The notes under the pieces are model-generated. The model ran no database searches. It worked only from the letters and a program-made list of their open reading frames with translations, and was not told the DNA's origin. The position numbers and the translations under genes are program-made. DNA of 5,870 nucleotides. Origin: Chloroflexia bacterium (lineage in GTDB: Bacteria; Chloroflexota; Chloroflexia; Thermomicrobiales; UBA6265). The DNA is taken from contig JACCYX010000131.1 of NCBI GenBank assembly GCA_013696265.1, positions 1 to 5,870 on the forward strand, read 5' to 3'. Positions 1 to 4,831 of the stretch are shown one piece after another (position 1 is the first letter of the stretch; every line of letters begins with the position of its first letter).

Positions 1-1125
1 CGGGATATAGGGGCGCGTGCCTTCCTGTTCGCGAAGATCCTTGACCGCCTGGGCGCCGATCATCCAGGTTTCGTCGGTGTGCAGGAACTTGATGTACTCC
101 CAGGCGGCTTCGGGGTTCCGGGCGCCCGCCGGGATGTACCAGGAGTTGCCGCCAACGAAGCTGACCATGCGGCCGTCAGGGCCGGAGCCATTCTCCCGCA
201 CCGGAACCACCACGAAGTTGAGGTCCGGGGCGACGGTGGCGATCGGGCCGCTCATCATCCACTGCTCGTAGAGTGACATCGACACCTGGCCGCGGGCAAA
301 CTGTTCGTCGCCCTGCCAGGTGGTGGCGAACGCCTGGTAGCCCTCGTAGCCACCCTGGCCCTCGAAGGCCTGGACCGCCCAATCGAGGGCCGCCACGTTC
401 GCTTCGTCGTTGAACGTGGCTTCGGAGGCGTCTTCATTCATGAAGCTGCCGCCGTTGCCGTTACCCCAGAGCCAGAAGTTCCCCTGCTGGGCCTTGTGGT
501 CGAAACCCCAGCGGGTGTAGGTTTCGCCATCTTGCTGGACGAGCTGGGCGGCGTACTCGCTGAGCTGGTCCCAATTCGAGCCGTCGATGGTCGCCGGGTC
601 GATCCCGGCTTCCGTCAGGTGGTCGAGGTTGATGAAGAGCGCCCGCACGTCCATGCCACCGGGTATGCCATAGAGTTCGTCGTTGTACGTCGATTCCTGA
701 AGGGCCGATTCATAGAAGATCGAGGTGTCGTAGCTGTCGCGCTCGATGAACTCGGTCAGCGGCATGAGCGCGTCGCGGGCCGCCCAGGTAGCGGTTTCGA
801 ACCGGCCCAGCCAGAGCACGTCCGGCACGGTCTCCGAGGCGATCGCGGTCAGCAACGTCTGGTCGTCGAAGGTTTCGACGATTTCCAACTGGACATTGGG
901 GAAGGCTTCCTGGAAGGCGGTGACGCGGGCGGCGGCCAGCGGGTTGGTTTCCGCGACGCCGAACCCCCATTCGACGAGTTCGCCGGAAACCTCGGTGTTC
1001 TGGCGGACGGCGCCGGCCGGGGTGCGAAGCAGCACCGGCGCGCCGCCGGCGGCGCCGAAGAACATCGAGGCTTTGGCCAGGGTACGGCGCGAAAGACGAT
1101 CACTGGGGCGTGAGCTGCGGGTCAT
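1..1125 (-). CDS. ABC transporter extracellular solute-binding protein (SBP family 1, sugar-type), C-terminus outside the window
   Basis: The minus frame is open from the ATG at 1123-1125 to the window edge, giving 375 residues. Family members usually run to about 420-460, so roughly the last 50-90 are missing. It should be the secreted ligand-binding subunit of an ABC importer, probably for a sugar or oligosaccharide; the substrate cannot be read from the sequence. Residues 12-18 are SRRTLAK, a twin-arginine (Tat) motif, followed by a hydrophobic stretch (19-33) and AGA at 37-39 as a likely signal peptidase I site. There is no lipobox cysteine. The mature part shows SBP features: a first strand near 48-57, the PNVQLEIVE strand (76-84), VPDVLWLG (100-107) and YGIPGG (152-157), then aromatic-rich segments (WGNGNGG, YEQWMM, GGNSWYIP). 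GGAGGA at 1133-1138 lies 7 nt before the ATG, which fixes the start. Permease genes would be expected downstream, to the left. The family is secure; the ligand is unknown. Confidence 0.93.
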   Translation of the reverse strand, partial: MTRSSRPSDRLSRRTLAKASMFFGAAGGAPVLLRTPAGAVRQNTEVSGELVEWGFGVAETNPLAAARVTAFQEAFPNVQLEIVETFDDQTLLTAIASETVPDVLWLGRFETATWAARDALMPLTEFIERDSYDTSIFYESALQESTYNDELYGIPGGMDVRALFINLDHLTEAGIDPATIDGSNWDQLSEYAAQLVQQDGETYTRWGFDHKAQQGNFWLWGNGNGGSFMNEDASEATFNDEANVAALDWAVQAFEGQGGYEGYQAFATTWQGDEQFARGQVSMSLYEQWMMSGPIATVAPDLNFVVVPVRENGSGPDGRMVSFVGGNSWYIPAGARNPEAAWEYIKFLHTDETWMIGAQAVKDLREQEGTRPYIP

Positions 1126-1132
1126 GGTGCAT

Positions 1133-1138
1133 TCCTCC
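1133..1138 (-). promoter_or_regulatory. Ribosome binding site of the solute-binding protein
   Basis: On the minus strand this reads GGAGGA, 7 nt before the ATG at 1125. It is a near-ideal Shine-Dalgarno sequence and decides the start. Confidence 0.85.
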
Positions 1139-1187
1139 AGGTGAAACGAGCGTGGCCATTTGGTGCGGTGGACCGCCAATCGAATCG

Positions 1188-1211
1188 CGCCTGGCCTGGA
1201 ATCGCCAGGCG
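1188..1211 (-). promoter_or_regulatory. Hairpin in the 5' leader of the solute-binding protein mRNA
   Basis: CGCCTGG (1188-1194) and CCAGGCG (1205-1211) form a perfect 7-bp stem with a 10-nt loop. It lies within the predicted ~115-nt leader, between the promoter at 1247-1276 and the start codon. No T-run follows on the minus strand, so it is not an obvious terminator. It could be a regulator site, a stabilising structure or chance. A smaller palindrome, GCGGT-GG-ACCGC (1165-1176), lies nearer the gene. Confidence 0.4.
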
Positions 1212-1246
1212 AGCCGATCTTGTGACGATGCTTCGCGAACACGGCC

Positions 1247-1276
1247 ATCATAGAACCGGCCCTGAGGCGATGTCAA
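1247..1276 (-). promoter_or_regulatory. Sigma70-type promoter for the solute-binding protein gene
   Basis: On the minus strand TTGACA (1271-1276) is a perfect -35 box. It is followed after 18 nt by TATGAT (1247-1252), a 5/6 match to the -10 consensus. The start point should be near 1240, leaving a leader of about 115 nt before the ATG at 1125. It is the best promoter match in the window. Confidence 0.75.
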
Positions 1277-1363
1277 ACATGAAGGAGTCAGGATCGTCGT
1301 ATGGATGCGAGGGTGTTTGGGAGGCGTGTCGTGGGTAGAGGAGGCCGTGGAACAAGGAGTCTG

Positions 1364-1383
1364 GCCAGTTTGTGGTGACTGGC
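1364..1383 (-). other. Small inverted repeat between the hairpin element and the SBP promoter
   Basis: GCCAGT (1364-1369) and ACTGGC (1378-1383) form a 6-bp stem with an 8-nt loop. It lies downstream of the YihY gene and before the SBP promoter. It might help end YihY transcription, but no T-tract follows, so a terminator call is weak. Confidence 0.25.
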
Positions 1384-1400
1384 TGCCACCTTCCCAATGA

Positions 1401-1539
1401 CCGTCACCCTGAGCGCCAGCGAAGGGTCCCCGCGCGAAGCGCATCCGGCGCAGCCGGACTGGTCGTCCGCAACCCAGAGCGTCGGCTTCGCCGCCGAGTG
1501 CTTCGCACGGGGATGCTTCGCTGGCGCTCAGCATGACGG
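1401..1539. repeat. Two inverted copies of a multi-hairpin intergenic repeat (REP/BIME-like)
   Basis: The left copy (about 1401-1458) and the right copy (about 1482-1539) are imperfect inverted repeats around position 1470. Both begin CCGTCA and share a core GAGCGCCAGCGA. Each copy holds three successive hairpins whose stems change together. Stem 1 is ACCCT/AGGGT (1406-1410, 1423-1427) in the left copy and ATGCT/AGCAT in the right (1513-1517, 1530-1534). Stem 2 is GCGC-GAA-GCGC (1432-1442) against GTGC-TTC-GCAC (1498-1508). Stem 3 is TCCGGC/GCCGGA (1444-1458) against TCGGC/GCCGA (1482-1497). The centre can pair as CTGG/CCAG (1459-1462, 1474-1477). The arrangement resembles E. coli BIMEs, where REP units sit head to head. 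I recall CTGAGCG...AGCGAAG repeats as common in Chloroflexota and related genomes, but could not check. It lies between the YihY stop and the SBP promoter. Open frames across it in either direction are translated repeat, not genes. Confidence 0.8.
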
Positions 1540-1579
1540 CTGGAAGGCAGGCGAAACTCGGACACAATACGTCTCTCGA

Positions 1580-2479
1580 CTACGCGGTCCGGTCGGTCGT
1601 CGCGTCGGTGTCCGATCCGTCAGCCGGGTCAGGTTGACCGAGTTCGATCCGGTGCAGTTCCGCGTTGATTTCGGCGCCGAGCAGGAGCACCGCGCTGGAG
1701 ATGAAAAAGAAGAAGAGCAGCACGATCACTCCGCCCAGGCTGCCGTAGGTGGCGTTGTAGTCGGCGAAATTGGAGACGTAGATTGAGAAACCGATCGAGG
1801 CGATGATCCAGAGGATAACCGCCAGCGCCGCGCCAGGAGTAATGAACTTGAACGGCTGGTCCACATTGGGCGCCGCGTAGTAGATGAGGGCGGCCGCGAG
1901 CGTCAGCAGCACGGCGAGCACCGGCCAGCGCAGCCAGGTCCAGACCGTGACGAACACGGTTCCCAAACCCACCTGGTCGGCGAGCCATTCGATGCCCTGG
2001 GGCCCAAGCAGCATGAGGCCCGCGCTAGCCAGGAGCAGCACGGCGATCCCGAGGGTGTAAATGATCGACAGGAGGTAGCGCTTCCAGGTTGGGCGCGTTT
2101 CCTCGACATCGAACGCCACGTTGAGCGCGTTCATCAGCGACCGGATACCCGACGACGCGGCCCAGATCGCGGTCACGATGCCGAACGAGAGGAGCCCGCC
2201 CTGAGGCTGTTCCTGGATCTGGCCGATGACCTCCTGGAACCGCTGGTAGGCATCGGCCGGGAACGCGGTCCGCGCCTGCTCCAGGAGCCAGTCGAAGAAC
2301 TCGGGAATCCGCAGGAAACCCAGCAACGCCACCAGGAAGATCACGAACGGGAAGAGCGCGAAGAGCGCGTGATAGGACAACGCGGCGGCGTAGGTGCCCA
2401 TGTCGTCCTTCAGGAAATCGCGCACTGACCGCTTGATGAGTTCGACGGGGTTCGTGTCGTGGAGGCCGGGGATACGCAT
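1580..2479 (-). CDS. YihY/BrkB-family (UPF0761) inner-membrane protein
   Basis: This 299-residue polytopic membrane protein matches the YihY/virulence factor BrkB family (Pfam Virul_fac_BrkB), formerly misnamed ribonuclease BN. Its biochemical role is not established; transport or envelope functions have been proposed. Family marks are the N-terminal FLKDDMGTYAAALSYHALFALFPFVIFLVAL (about 22-52), the VTAIWAASSGIRSLMNALNVAFDV segment (102-125), TWKRYLLSIIYTLGIAVLLL, LIYYAAPNV (203-211), the TPGAALAVILWIIASIGFSIYVSNFADYNATYGSLGG stretch and the final helix VLLFFFFISSAVLLLGAEINAEL. Six membrane helices are expected and can be seen. The C-terminus is acidic and cytoplasmic. Length is normal for the family. 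The ATG at 2477-2479 is preceded by GGAAAGG (2485-2491) at 5 nt. It appears monocistronic: about 440 nt separate it from the operon upstream. I see no clear promoter; the nearest candidates have poor spacing. Confidence 0.95.
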   Translation of the reverse strand: MRIPGLHDTNPVELIKRSVRDFLKDDMGTYAAALSYHALFALFPFVIFLVALLGFLRIPEFFDWLLEQARTAFPADAYQRFQEVIGQIQEQPQGGLLSFGIVTAIWAASSGIRSLMNALNVAFDVEETRPTWKRYLLSIIYTLGIAVLLLASAGLMLLGPQGIEWLADQVGLGTVFVTVWTWLRWPVLAVLLTLAAALIYYAAPNVDQPFKFITPGAALAVILWIIASIGFSIYVSNFADYNATYGSLGGVIVLLFFFFISSAVLLLGAEINAELHRIELGQPDPADGSDTDATTDRTA

Positions 2480-2484
2480 GAATG

Positions 2485-2491
2485 CCTTTCC
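2485..2491 (-). promoter_or_regulatory. Ribosome binding site of the YihY-family gene
   Basis: On the minus strand GGAAAGG lies 5 nt before the ATG at 2477-2479. It is a moderate Shine-Dalgarno match. Confidence 0.55.
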
Positions 2492-2563
2492 GGATCGTGA
2501 GGTGACGGTGCGGTCGAAGTGCGCAACGGGGGCATAGCAACGCGCGTAGTCCCGGCGTCACCG

Positions 2564-2624
2564 GGCCCGTAGGGGATGGCTAACGGGCCATTGAGGACAC
2601 CTCGGCAATGAGGTCTTGGCCCGT
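2564..2624. other. Three alternating complementary heptamers (mutually exclusive hairpins)
   Basis: GGCCCGT (2564-2570), ACGGGCC (2583-2589) and GGCCCGT (2618-2624) occur in that order. The middle one can pair with either neighbour but not both. Pairing with the right copy extends to 8 bp, ACGGGCCA with TGGCCCGT (2583-2590, 2617-2624). That pairing encloses CATTGAGG-ACA-CCTC(gg)CAATG, itself a hairpin, or alternatively ACCTC/GAGGT. If transcribed as part of the YihY leader it could switch between folds, but nothing here shows that it does. It partly overlaps the left copy of the inverted repeat at 2568-2637. Confidence 0.45.
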
Positions 2625-2793
2625 GTATGCCCTCCCGGATCGAAGCGACCAGACGCCACGTTCCCATCCCATGAGGCGACCACAAGCGGGATGTCGGCAG
2701 CTGGCAAACGTTCACCCGCCTACCAACGGGAGAGCATACGCGGGCAAGACCTTGTAGCCTGGATCCGGTTGCGGCCCGCTAACCCTCCCTACG
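2568..2793. repeat. Two diverged inverted copies of a ~70-nt intergenic repeat
   Basis: The left copy (2568-2637, plus) and the right copy (2727-2793, reverse complement) align along their whole length with small gaps. The first ~22 nt begin CGTAGGG and end CGGGCC in both, with about 17 matches. The last 27 nt, from AGGTCTTG to CTCCCG, match at 24 positions; the middle is diverged. In both, the two conserved blocks pair with each other: ACGGGC/GCCCGT on the left and GCGGGC/GCCCGC on the right, a compensated A-T to G-C change. The copies are ~90 nt apart. This looks like a REP/MITE-type element in head-to-head arrangement and is unrelated in sequence to the repeat at 1401-1539. No transposase or target-site duplication is apparent. 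It accounts for much of the 440-nt gap between genes, in which I see no credible CDS. Confidence 0.7.
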
Positions 2794-2819
2794 AGCTGGC
2801 TAACCGTACGCTGCCGACA
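2692..2819. repeat. 10-bp inverted repeat flanking the right-hand repeat copy
   Basis: TGTCGGCAGC (2692-2701) is exactly inverted at 2810-2819. The arms are 108 nt apart and enclose the right copy of the ~70-nt repeat. They could be terminal inverted repeats of a small element, but no flanking direct duplication is visible, so this is a weak call. Confidence 0.3.
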
Positions 2820-2850
2820 CCCGCATCGCACGACGATAACGCCAAAATGA

Positions 2851-2889
2851 CGATCGGGACGAGAAGGTTGCCCCCTTCCGTCCCGATCG
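2851..2889 (-). terminator. Intrinsic terminator of the three-gene membrane operon
   Basis: CGATCGGGACG (2851-2861) pairs perfectly with CGTCCCGATCG (2879-2889). After a single bulged A, GAAGG (2863-2867) pairs with CCTTC (2874-2878), leaving a 6-nt loop. On the minus strand the hairpin is followed by TCATTTT. It starts about 29 nt after the stop codon at 2918, as expected for a Rho-independent terminator of the operon transcribed leftwards. Confidence 0.82.
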
Positions 2890-2917
2890 CTCCGGCCAAC
2901 GATGTTGTGGTGGGCCC

Positions 2918-3508
2918 CTATTGAGTGGAACCTTGCGCTTCGCGGCTCTTGTCGGCGAAATCGCCGGACGAATGCTGGGCGTTGGTCATCTTGTCGGCGA
3001 AGCCGGGGAAGTTCTGGTCCAGCGTGCTCTTCAACTGATCGGTCACGCTGCCGAGCAACGCCGCCGCCGCGTTCGAGATCGTGTCTTCGATGCCGGTTTT
3101 CTGGACCGCCGAGCGTAGGCCGCTCGACAGCCCGCCGGATTGGTGGCTTGAGGAATACTGACGCTGATCGCCGTACGGCGCGCTTCCGCTGGACTGGTGT
3201 CCACCGTGCTGGCTTCCGCCGCCGGACATGCCGCCCAGCAGGAAGCCGCCAACGAGAGCCACGCCGAGCGCAACCAGTGGCCGTTCCTCGATTTGCTTCT
3301 TCAGGTCGAGATTTTGCTTCACCATTTCGACGGAGTCATCGACGGTGCCCTTGACCTGGTCGATCATCTGCTCCGCCGTGTCCTGCACATTGCTGCGCAT
3401 CTGGTCGGCGGTGCCCAGCACCTGCGTTTGCAGTTGATCGATTTTCTGGGCGGCGTCATCGCGGTTGTGGTCTATTTCTTGACGGATTTGATCTGTCGAT
3501 TGGCCCAT
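2918..3508 (-). CDS. DUF3618-like (YqjD/ElaB-like) membrane-anchored protein
   Basis: This 196-residue protein begins MGQSTDQIRQEIDHNRDDAAQK, matching the DUF3618 pattern of an acidic/arginine N-terminal helix. A long amphipathic helical region (about 1-75) precedes ERPLVALGVALVGGFLLGG (75-93), a single glycine-rich membrane segment of the type seen in ElaB/YqjD/DUF883 proteins. A Gly/Ser/His/Gln-rich linker follows (94-130), then an amphipathic helical tail (131-180). Related E. coli proteins (YqjD, ElaB) are stationary-phase inner-membrane proteins reported to bind ribosomes; whether that applies here is unknown. The start is the ATG at 3506-3508, because AAGGAGG (3516-3522) lies 7 nt before it. 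The frame is open further upstream to 3655, but that extension is Arg/Gly-rich, lacks a ribosome site and lies inside the preceding gene. The gene overlaps its neighbour by 37 nt and ends just before a strong terminator. Confidence 0.85.
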   Translation of the reverse strand: MGQSTDQIRQEIDHNRDDAAQKIDQLQTQVLGTADQMRSNVQDTAEQMIDQVKGTVDDSVEMVKQNLDLKKQIEERPLVALGVALVGGFLLGGMSGGGSQHGGHQSSGSAPYGDQRQYSSSHQSGGLSSGLRSAVQKTGIEDTISNAAAALLGSVTDQLKSTLDQNFPGFADKMTNAQHSSGDFADKSREAQGSTQ

Positions 3509-3930
3509 TCCTGGTCCTCCTTCAGCGAGTCGATGGTTTCGGTCGGTTTCATGGACGCCGCACTCATGGCCTTCTTGCCCGACATCACGAGAATCCCCCC
3601 GATCAGGAGCAGGGCAATACCCACGATTCCCGCGGCAATCCACAGTTCGAGCCACTTGTTGAGCAGGTAGGTCACACCCAGCATCAGGAAGATGAAACCA
3701 ACGAGGGCGACCACTCCCCCAGCGACGAGCGAACCCGCCGCCTTGCCGAGAGCCGACACATCCTCCTTGAGTTCGGTCTTGGCGAGCAAGACCTCGCCCC
3801 GAACGATGCCCTGCAAGTCTTCGACGATGCCGGTCACGAGCGAACCGAGCCCTTCCGGATTCGATTGGCTATTGTTCCCCATGCCCGGCGCAGTGTCGCG
3901 CCGGGAGGTGGAAGGAGTTCCTGTATCCAC
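3472..3930 (-). CDS. Phage holin family 3_6 (YqjE-like) two-TM membrane protein
   Basis: This 152-residue protein matches the PF07332-type 'phage holin family' of chromosomal proteins. An N-terminal amphipathic helix, VTGIVEDLQGIVRGEVLLAKTELKEDV (32-58), carries the family's RGE-x-LAK-x-EL pattern. Two membrane helices follow (about 66-90 and 94-117). The C-terminal MKPTETIDSLKEDQEWANRQI (127-147) is the family's usual T-x-x-SLKED-x-W tail. Despite the name there is no phage context here. The role is unknown; the E. coli relative YqjE is encoded next to yqjD, as here. The start is taken as GTG 3928-3930, preceded by AAAGGGG, 28 nt after the upstream stop. The ATG at 3880-3882 would give a 136-residue protein but has no good ribosome site. 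The last 37 nt overlap the next gene in another frame. The conserved tail lies in the overlap, so both frames look real. Confidence 0.87.
   Translation of the reverse strand: MDTGTPSTSRRDTAPGMGNNSQSNPEGLGSLVTGIVEDLQGIVRGEVLLAKTELKEDVSALGKAAGSLVAGGVVALVGFIFLMLGVTYLLNKWLELWIAAGIVGIALLLIGGILVMSGKKAMSAASMKPTETIDSLKEDQEWANRQIKSVKK
3516..3522 (-). promoter_or_regulatory. Ribosome binding site of the DUF3618-like gene, inside the holin-like CDS
   Basis: AAGGAGG on the minus strand sits 7 nt before the ATG at 3508. It identifies the true start against the longer open frame and lies within the coding region of the preceding gene, so translation of the pair is probably coupled. Confidence 0.85.
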
Positions 3931-3958
3931 GTTCTGCCCCTTTCGTCAGGCGATCTTC

Positions 3959-4522
3959 CTAGCTGAAGATCTTCGACAGAACGAAGCCGATGCCGACCGC
4001 CACCAGCACCGATTCGACCGGCTTCTGGCGCACGAGCGCTTCGAGATCGGTCATCAACTGGTCGGTGTCCTTCTCGCGCAGGTAGGAACTGGCGCTTTCC
4101 AGGCTATCGGCCGTTTTGGCCGCGGCCGTGCCGACCGTGCCCTGGCGCTGCTCACCCTGCTGGCGCAACATGTCGGCCGCTTGTCCCAGGCCGGAGGCCG
4201 CGGAATCAAGTCCGCTGTCCGCCTTTGAATGCGCCATTTCGCCGACTTCGCTGGCTTTCTGCTGGGCCTTGCCCGCGACTTCGCCGGCCTTGTCCTGAGC
4301 CTTGCCGGCAACTTCACCGGCTTTCTCCTGCGCCTGACCCGCCTTATCCTGGGCCTTGCCGGTTATGCCTCCTGAACCCTGGTTCCCGGATTGACCGGTG
4401 CCGCCGCCCATCGACGTGCCAGGCGCATCGGACCGGGGCGGAAGCGTTTCGTCCCCCACCGGGGTGAAGGGGTCGTTGGCGTCGGAGAATGGGGTGGAAG
4501 AAAGGGGATCACGGTTGCTCAT
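3959..4522 (-). CDS. LEA-like repeat protein with C-terminal membrane anchor (YqjD/DUF883-like tail)
   Basis: This 187-residue protein is the first gene of the operon. Residues 1-55 are disordered (Pro/Ser/Thr/Asp, then Gly/Ser/Gln). Residues 57-107 are an Ala/Lys/Glu/Gln helix built of 11-residue units: AQEKAGEVAGK, AQDKAGEVAGK, AQQKASEVGEM, with partial units on each side. This is typical of group-3 LEA-like and apolipoprotein-like amphipathic helices linked to desiccation or membrane protection. A second helical part (108-165) leads to LEALVRQKPVESVLVAVGIGFVLSKIFS (160-187), a short membrane segment at the extreme C-terminus as in ElaB/YqjD. A protective or scaffolding envelope role is inference. 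The start is the ATG 4520-4522: AGGAG (4531-4535) lies 8 nt before it. The in-frame TTG at 4526-4528 is too close to that site. It is followed after 28 nt by the holin-like gene. Confidence 0.82.
   Translation of the reverse strand: MSNRDPLSSTPFSDANDPFTPVGDETLPPRSDAPGTSMGGGTGQSGNQGSGGITGKAQDKAGQAQEKAGEVAGKAQDKAGEVAGKAQQKASEVGEMAHSKADSGLDSAASGLGQAADMLRQQGEQRQGTVGTAAAKTADSLESASSYLREKDTDQLMTDLEALVRQKPVESVLVAVGIGFVLSKIFS
4202..4354 (-). repeat. 33-bp periodic coding repeats (11-residue LEA-like units)
   Basis: The stretch encodes residues 57-107 of the LEA-like protein. Units of 11 residues start AQEKAGEV, AQDKAGEV and AQQKASEV, with AQDKAGQ before them and AHSKADSG after. The nucleotide copies are diverged but visible as recurring GCCTTGTCC/GACTTCGCC-type blocks on the plus strand. 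Copy number could vary between strains. Confidence 0.75.
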
Positions 4523-4530
4523 CGTCAACG

Positions 4531-4535
4531 CTCCT
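4531..4535 (-). promoter_or_regulatory. Ribosome binding site of the LEA-like gene
   Basis: AGGAG on the minus strand is 8 nt before the ATG at 4520-4522 and only 2 nt before the in-frame TTG at 4526-4528. The ATG is therefore preferred. Confidence 0.75.
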
Positions 4536-4552
4536 GGTGTGAGGAAAAGAAC

Positions 4553-4583
4553 CGATGGACCGCGGCTCGCGTCGTGTCCATCG
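4553..4583 (-). promoter_or_regulatory. Leader hairpin with following T-rich stretch, upstream of the membrane operon
   Basis: CGATGGAC (4553-4560) pairs with GTCCATCG (4576-4583), and CGCG (4561-4564) continues the stem with CGCG (4568-4571) around a GCT loop. The result is a 12-bp stem with a 4-nt one-sided bulge. On the minus strand it is followed by GTTCTTTTCCTC and then the ribosome site of the LEA-like gene. It could be a weak attenuator, an mRNA-stabilising 5' structure, or a structure controlling access to the ribosome site. Which of these applies cannot be told from one sequence. Confidence 0.5.
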
Positions 4584-4654
4584 TCTTGTCCGTGCGAGCC
4601 AGCAACCGAAATGGATCGACTGAGGCGGCACGGCGCAAGGAATTACAAGGGATA

Positions 4655-4683
4655 AGGATACGGTCCGGGGCTCGGCCCGTCAA
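4655..4683 (-). promoter_or_regulatory. Sigma70-type promoter of the three-gene membrane operon
   Basis: On the minus strand TTGACG (4678-4683, 5/6 to the -35 consensus) is separated by 17 nt from TATCCT (4655-4660, 4/6 to the -10 consensus with the key T, A and final T). Transcription would start near 4648, giving a leader of about 125 nt that contains the hairpin at 4553-4583. I saw no clear general-stress sigma motif. Confidence 0.5.
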
Positions 4684-4831
4684 CGTGCGGTGCGGTAATT
4701 TGAGGAATAATAATGACGATATCGCTGGGCGACGCGGCCAAAAGGGCCAGTCGGAATCAGAATATCGCGAAGAGAAGCGAGCACATTCCTGCCTACTCCA
4801 TTGGAACGGACAATTCCTACTCGAATGATGC

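Noticed and set aside
496..1113. Long plus-strand open frame (205 residues)
   Set aside because: Antisense shadow of the solute-binding protein gene, whose minus-frame translation is clearly a real family member.
1100..1567. Minus-strand open frame of 155 residues over the gap between the solute-binding gene and YihY
   Set aside because: Its translation (MLSASEASPCEALGG...) is the hairpin repeat read through in one frame, and it runs over the SBP promoter and start. It has no family resemblance.
1397..1786. Plus-strand open frame of 129 residues overlapping the repeat and the YihY 3' end
   Set aside because: It starts in the repeat and continues antisense to the conserved YihY coding region; no motif or ribosome site.
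2568..2640. Possible tRNA or tRNA-like cloverleaf
   Set aside because: Stems are present, but there is no T-loop GTTCGA-type motif, no anticodon-arm geometry and no CCA end.
2616..2924. Plus-strand open frame of 102 residues in the 2480-2917 gap
   Set aside because: It runs across the inverted repeat and the terminator hairpin, lacks a ribosome site, and its translation resembles no family I know.
3509..3655. Longer N-terminus for the DUF3618-like protein
   Set aside because: The 49 extra residues are Arg/Gly-rich, lie in the holin-like coding region, and lack a ribosome site; AAGGAGG marks the ATG at 3508.
3472..3930. Prophage remnant suggested by the 'phage holin' family name
   Set aside because: No endolysin, tail or integrase genes nearby; this family is common in chromosomal envelope operons next to YqjD-like genes.
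4202..4354. CRISPR-like periodicity
   Set aside because: The 33-bp units are contiguous, diverged, in frame and encode LEA-like peptide repeats; there are no spacers.
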